Assembly (NCBI GenBank): GCA_047972135.1
Contig: JBKEAJ010000091.1
Coordinates: forward strand, 1-7,789
DNA: 7,789 nt
Direction of reading: 5' to 3'
Origin: JBKEAJ01 sp047972135
GTDB taxonomy: Bacteria > Bacteroidota > Bacteroidia > Bacteroidales > Prolixibacteraceae
The notes beneath the pieces are model-generated. The model was given only the letters and a program-made list of their open reading frames with translations, searched no databases and was not told the origin of the DNA. Each line of letters begins with the position of its first letter. The stretch's first letter is position 1. Of this stretch, positions 6,702 through 7,789 are shown piece by piece. The translations under genes and the position numbers were made by a program.

Positions 6702-7781
6702 ATGAAAAAGATTTTATTTATAATATCGGTTTTGGCAAGTCTTGTAGCCTGCCAGCAGCCGGAAGTCGGATACTTAAGCGAAAATATCCACGCTTTGGAA
6801 GACACCGTTTTCGTGTCTCGAGGAGTGTTTATGACATCCGCTGCACCATCAGCAGAAATGTCAACTTACCCGCTCAACTGGAGCATTTCCAGCATATTGG
6901 ACAAGGATGGCAATCCCACAGAAGAGCTTTTCGAAAAACATGAAATTCAGATTTGGACTCAAAGCTTTAATGCAGACACCGATACTACCTTAGAATTAGC
7001 TCAAGCAAAATTGGAGACCTCAGCAGAACCGACTCTTAAGATTAACACAATCAGCGGTGAGATGGCCTTCACACAAGCTAGTAAATTTGTTGAGGGCAAT
7101 ATTTTTATGGTAAATGCCAATGTTTCCAATGTCAAGGACGAACTTCAACTTGATAGTTTTGTGGTTTTAAAATTCCTTCCTTTTACACCGGTAGAGTTCC
7201 CATCTGAGATGCGCTCGCGCATCAATTTGATAAAAAATGACGGGAGCAAGAAAGCTCTATATACGGCTACCATCCTAAACGACAACGACGATGGAGTTCC
7301 AAGTGTTTTAGACGGCACTCATCCTTATTTCAGTGTACTGAAAACCAACGAAGAACCACAACTTGGCATCAAAGTAAGAATGACTATCACAGACCGCCAC
7401 GATAGCCCTATACCTCCGGAAAACATTCTCTTCTATCCCAGTGGAGCTGGCTATTTACAGAATTTCCATGACAACTCGACAGAGACAACACAAGATGCGA
7501 GTAGCTACACCTTCAGTTTGCCTGCACCTCCGTTCCCTCAATTTGGCAGAAACTATACAGGAAGCTCCTCATACCTAATGTACTACATAAGTACAAGAAC
7601 AGCTTTCACTGTAGACAAAGCTGCATACGAAAGCGATTATGGTGCTCAGGACTGGAGCGATTACAAAACTAATGACAATGGAGACATAATCTGCGAGGCA
7701 TATATTCGCTGGGCGATAAAAATACACGACACAGGACTCTGGGATATAAAAATGAGAATACCCTATTCGGTAGTCTTATAG
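6702..7781 (+). CDS. Surface lipoprotein of unknown function, resembles DUF5007
   Basis: This 359-residue protein has a lipoprotein signal peptide (MKKILFIISVLASLVAC, Cys17) and a mature region that looks extracellular and beta-rich. The start of the mature part (PEVGYLSENI, then a G-x-F segment, YPLNWSISSILDKDGNPTEELF at 56-77) recalls DUF5007 proteins, which I know as neighbours of SusC/SusD and fasciclin genes in Bacteroidota. I could not confirm this by search. A loop at 193-204 (NDNDDGVPSVLD) resembles thrombospondin type 3 or EF-hand-like calcium loops, with N193, N195, D197 and D204 in ligand-like positions. The C-terminal third is rich in Tyr, Trp, Ser and Pro (PAPPFPQFG at 274-282). 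No catalytic motif is evident. It follows the FAS1 gene by 34 bases. It is probably an accessory surface-binding protein of the uptake complex; this is inference from anchor, composition and position. Confidence 0.8.
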   Translation: MKKILFIISVLASLVACQQPEVGYLSENIHALEDTVFVSRGVFMTSAAPSAEMSTYPLNWSISSILDKDGNPTEELFEKHEIQIWTQSFNADTDTTLELAQAKLETSAEPTLKINTISGEMAFTQASKFVEGNIFMVNANVSNVKDELQLDSFVVLKFLPFTPVEFPSEMRSRINLIKNDGSKKALYTATILNDNDDGVPSVLDGTHPYFSVLKTNEEPQLGIKVRMTITDRHDSPIPPENILFYPSGAGYLQNFHDNSTETTQDASSYTFSLPAPPFPQFGRNYTGSSSYLMYYISTRTAFTVDKAAYESDYGAQDWSDYKTNDNGDIICEAYIRWAIKIHDTGLWDIKMRIPYSVVL

Positions 7782-7789
7782 CCTCTTAC

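Overview
The window looks like a piece of a Bacteroidota (Bacteroidetes) chromosome carrying a SusC/SusD-type outer-membrane nutrient uptake locus. The evidence is direct. A 1112-residue TonB-dependent transporter has the carboxypeptidase-regulatory-like (CarboxypepD_reg-like) extension and plug motifs of the SusC/RagA family. A SusD/RagB lipoprotein follows it. Start codons sit in A/T-rich stretches without clear Shine-Dalgarno sites, as is usual in this phylum. I cannot name the genus.

Layout, all on the + strand. Bases 1-292 hold the C-terminal end of an AraC-family transcription regulator, cut by the window edge, with both helix-turn-helix motifs present. Bases 293-1078 are a long A/T-rich intergenic region. 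It has short phased direct repeats (410-427), a weak Bacteroidetes-type -7 element (463-470), a doubtful 138-codon ORF (522-938), and a cluster of inverted repeats (968-1034) just before the transporter gene. Then come four closely spaced genes: SusC-like transporter (1079-4417), SusD-like lipoprotein (4426-5973), a fasciclin (FAS1)-type lipoprotein starting at GTG (6017-6667), and a lipoprotein that resembles DUF5007 (6702-7781). Gaps are 8, 43 and 34 bases with no visible terminator, so they probably form one operon. The window ends 8 bases after the last stop codon, so the operon may continue.

How they may work together: the SusD-like protein should cap the SusC-like barrel on the cell surface and pass a ligand into it for TonB-driven import. 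The FAS1 and DUF5007-like lipoproteins are probably extra surface proteins, perhaps for ligand capture or adhesion. The upstream AraC-type protein is the natural candidate regulator. The transporter has no STN domain, so the FecR/ECF-sigma type of control is unlikely. No glycoside hydrolase, peptidase or other enzyme is visible, so the substrate is unknown.

The least explained parts are the paired FAS1 and DUF5007-like proteins, a calcium-binding-like loop in the last protein, and the mutually exclusive inverted repeats in front of the transporter gene.
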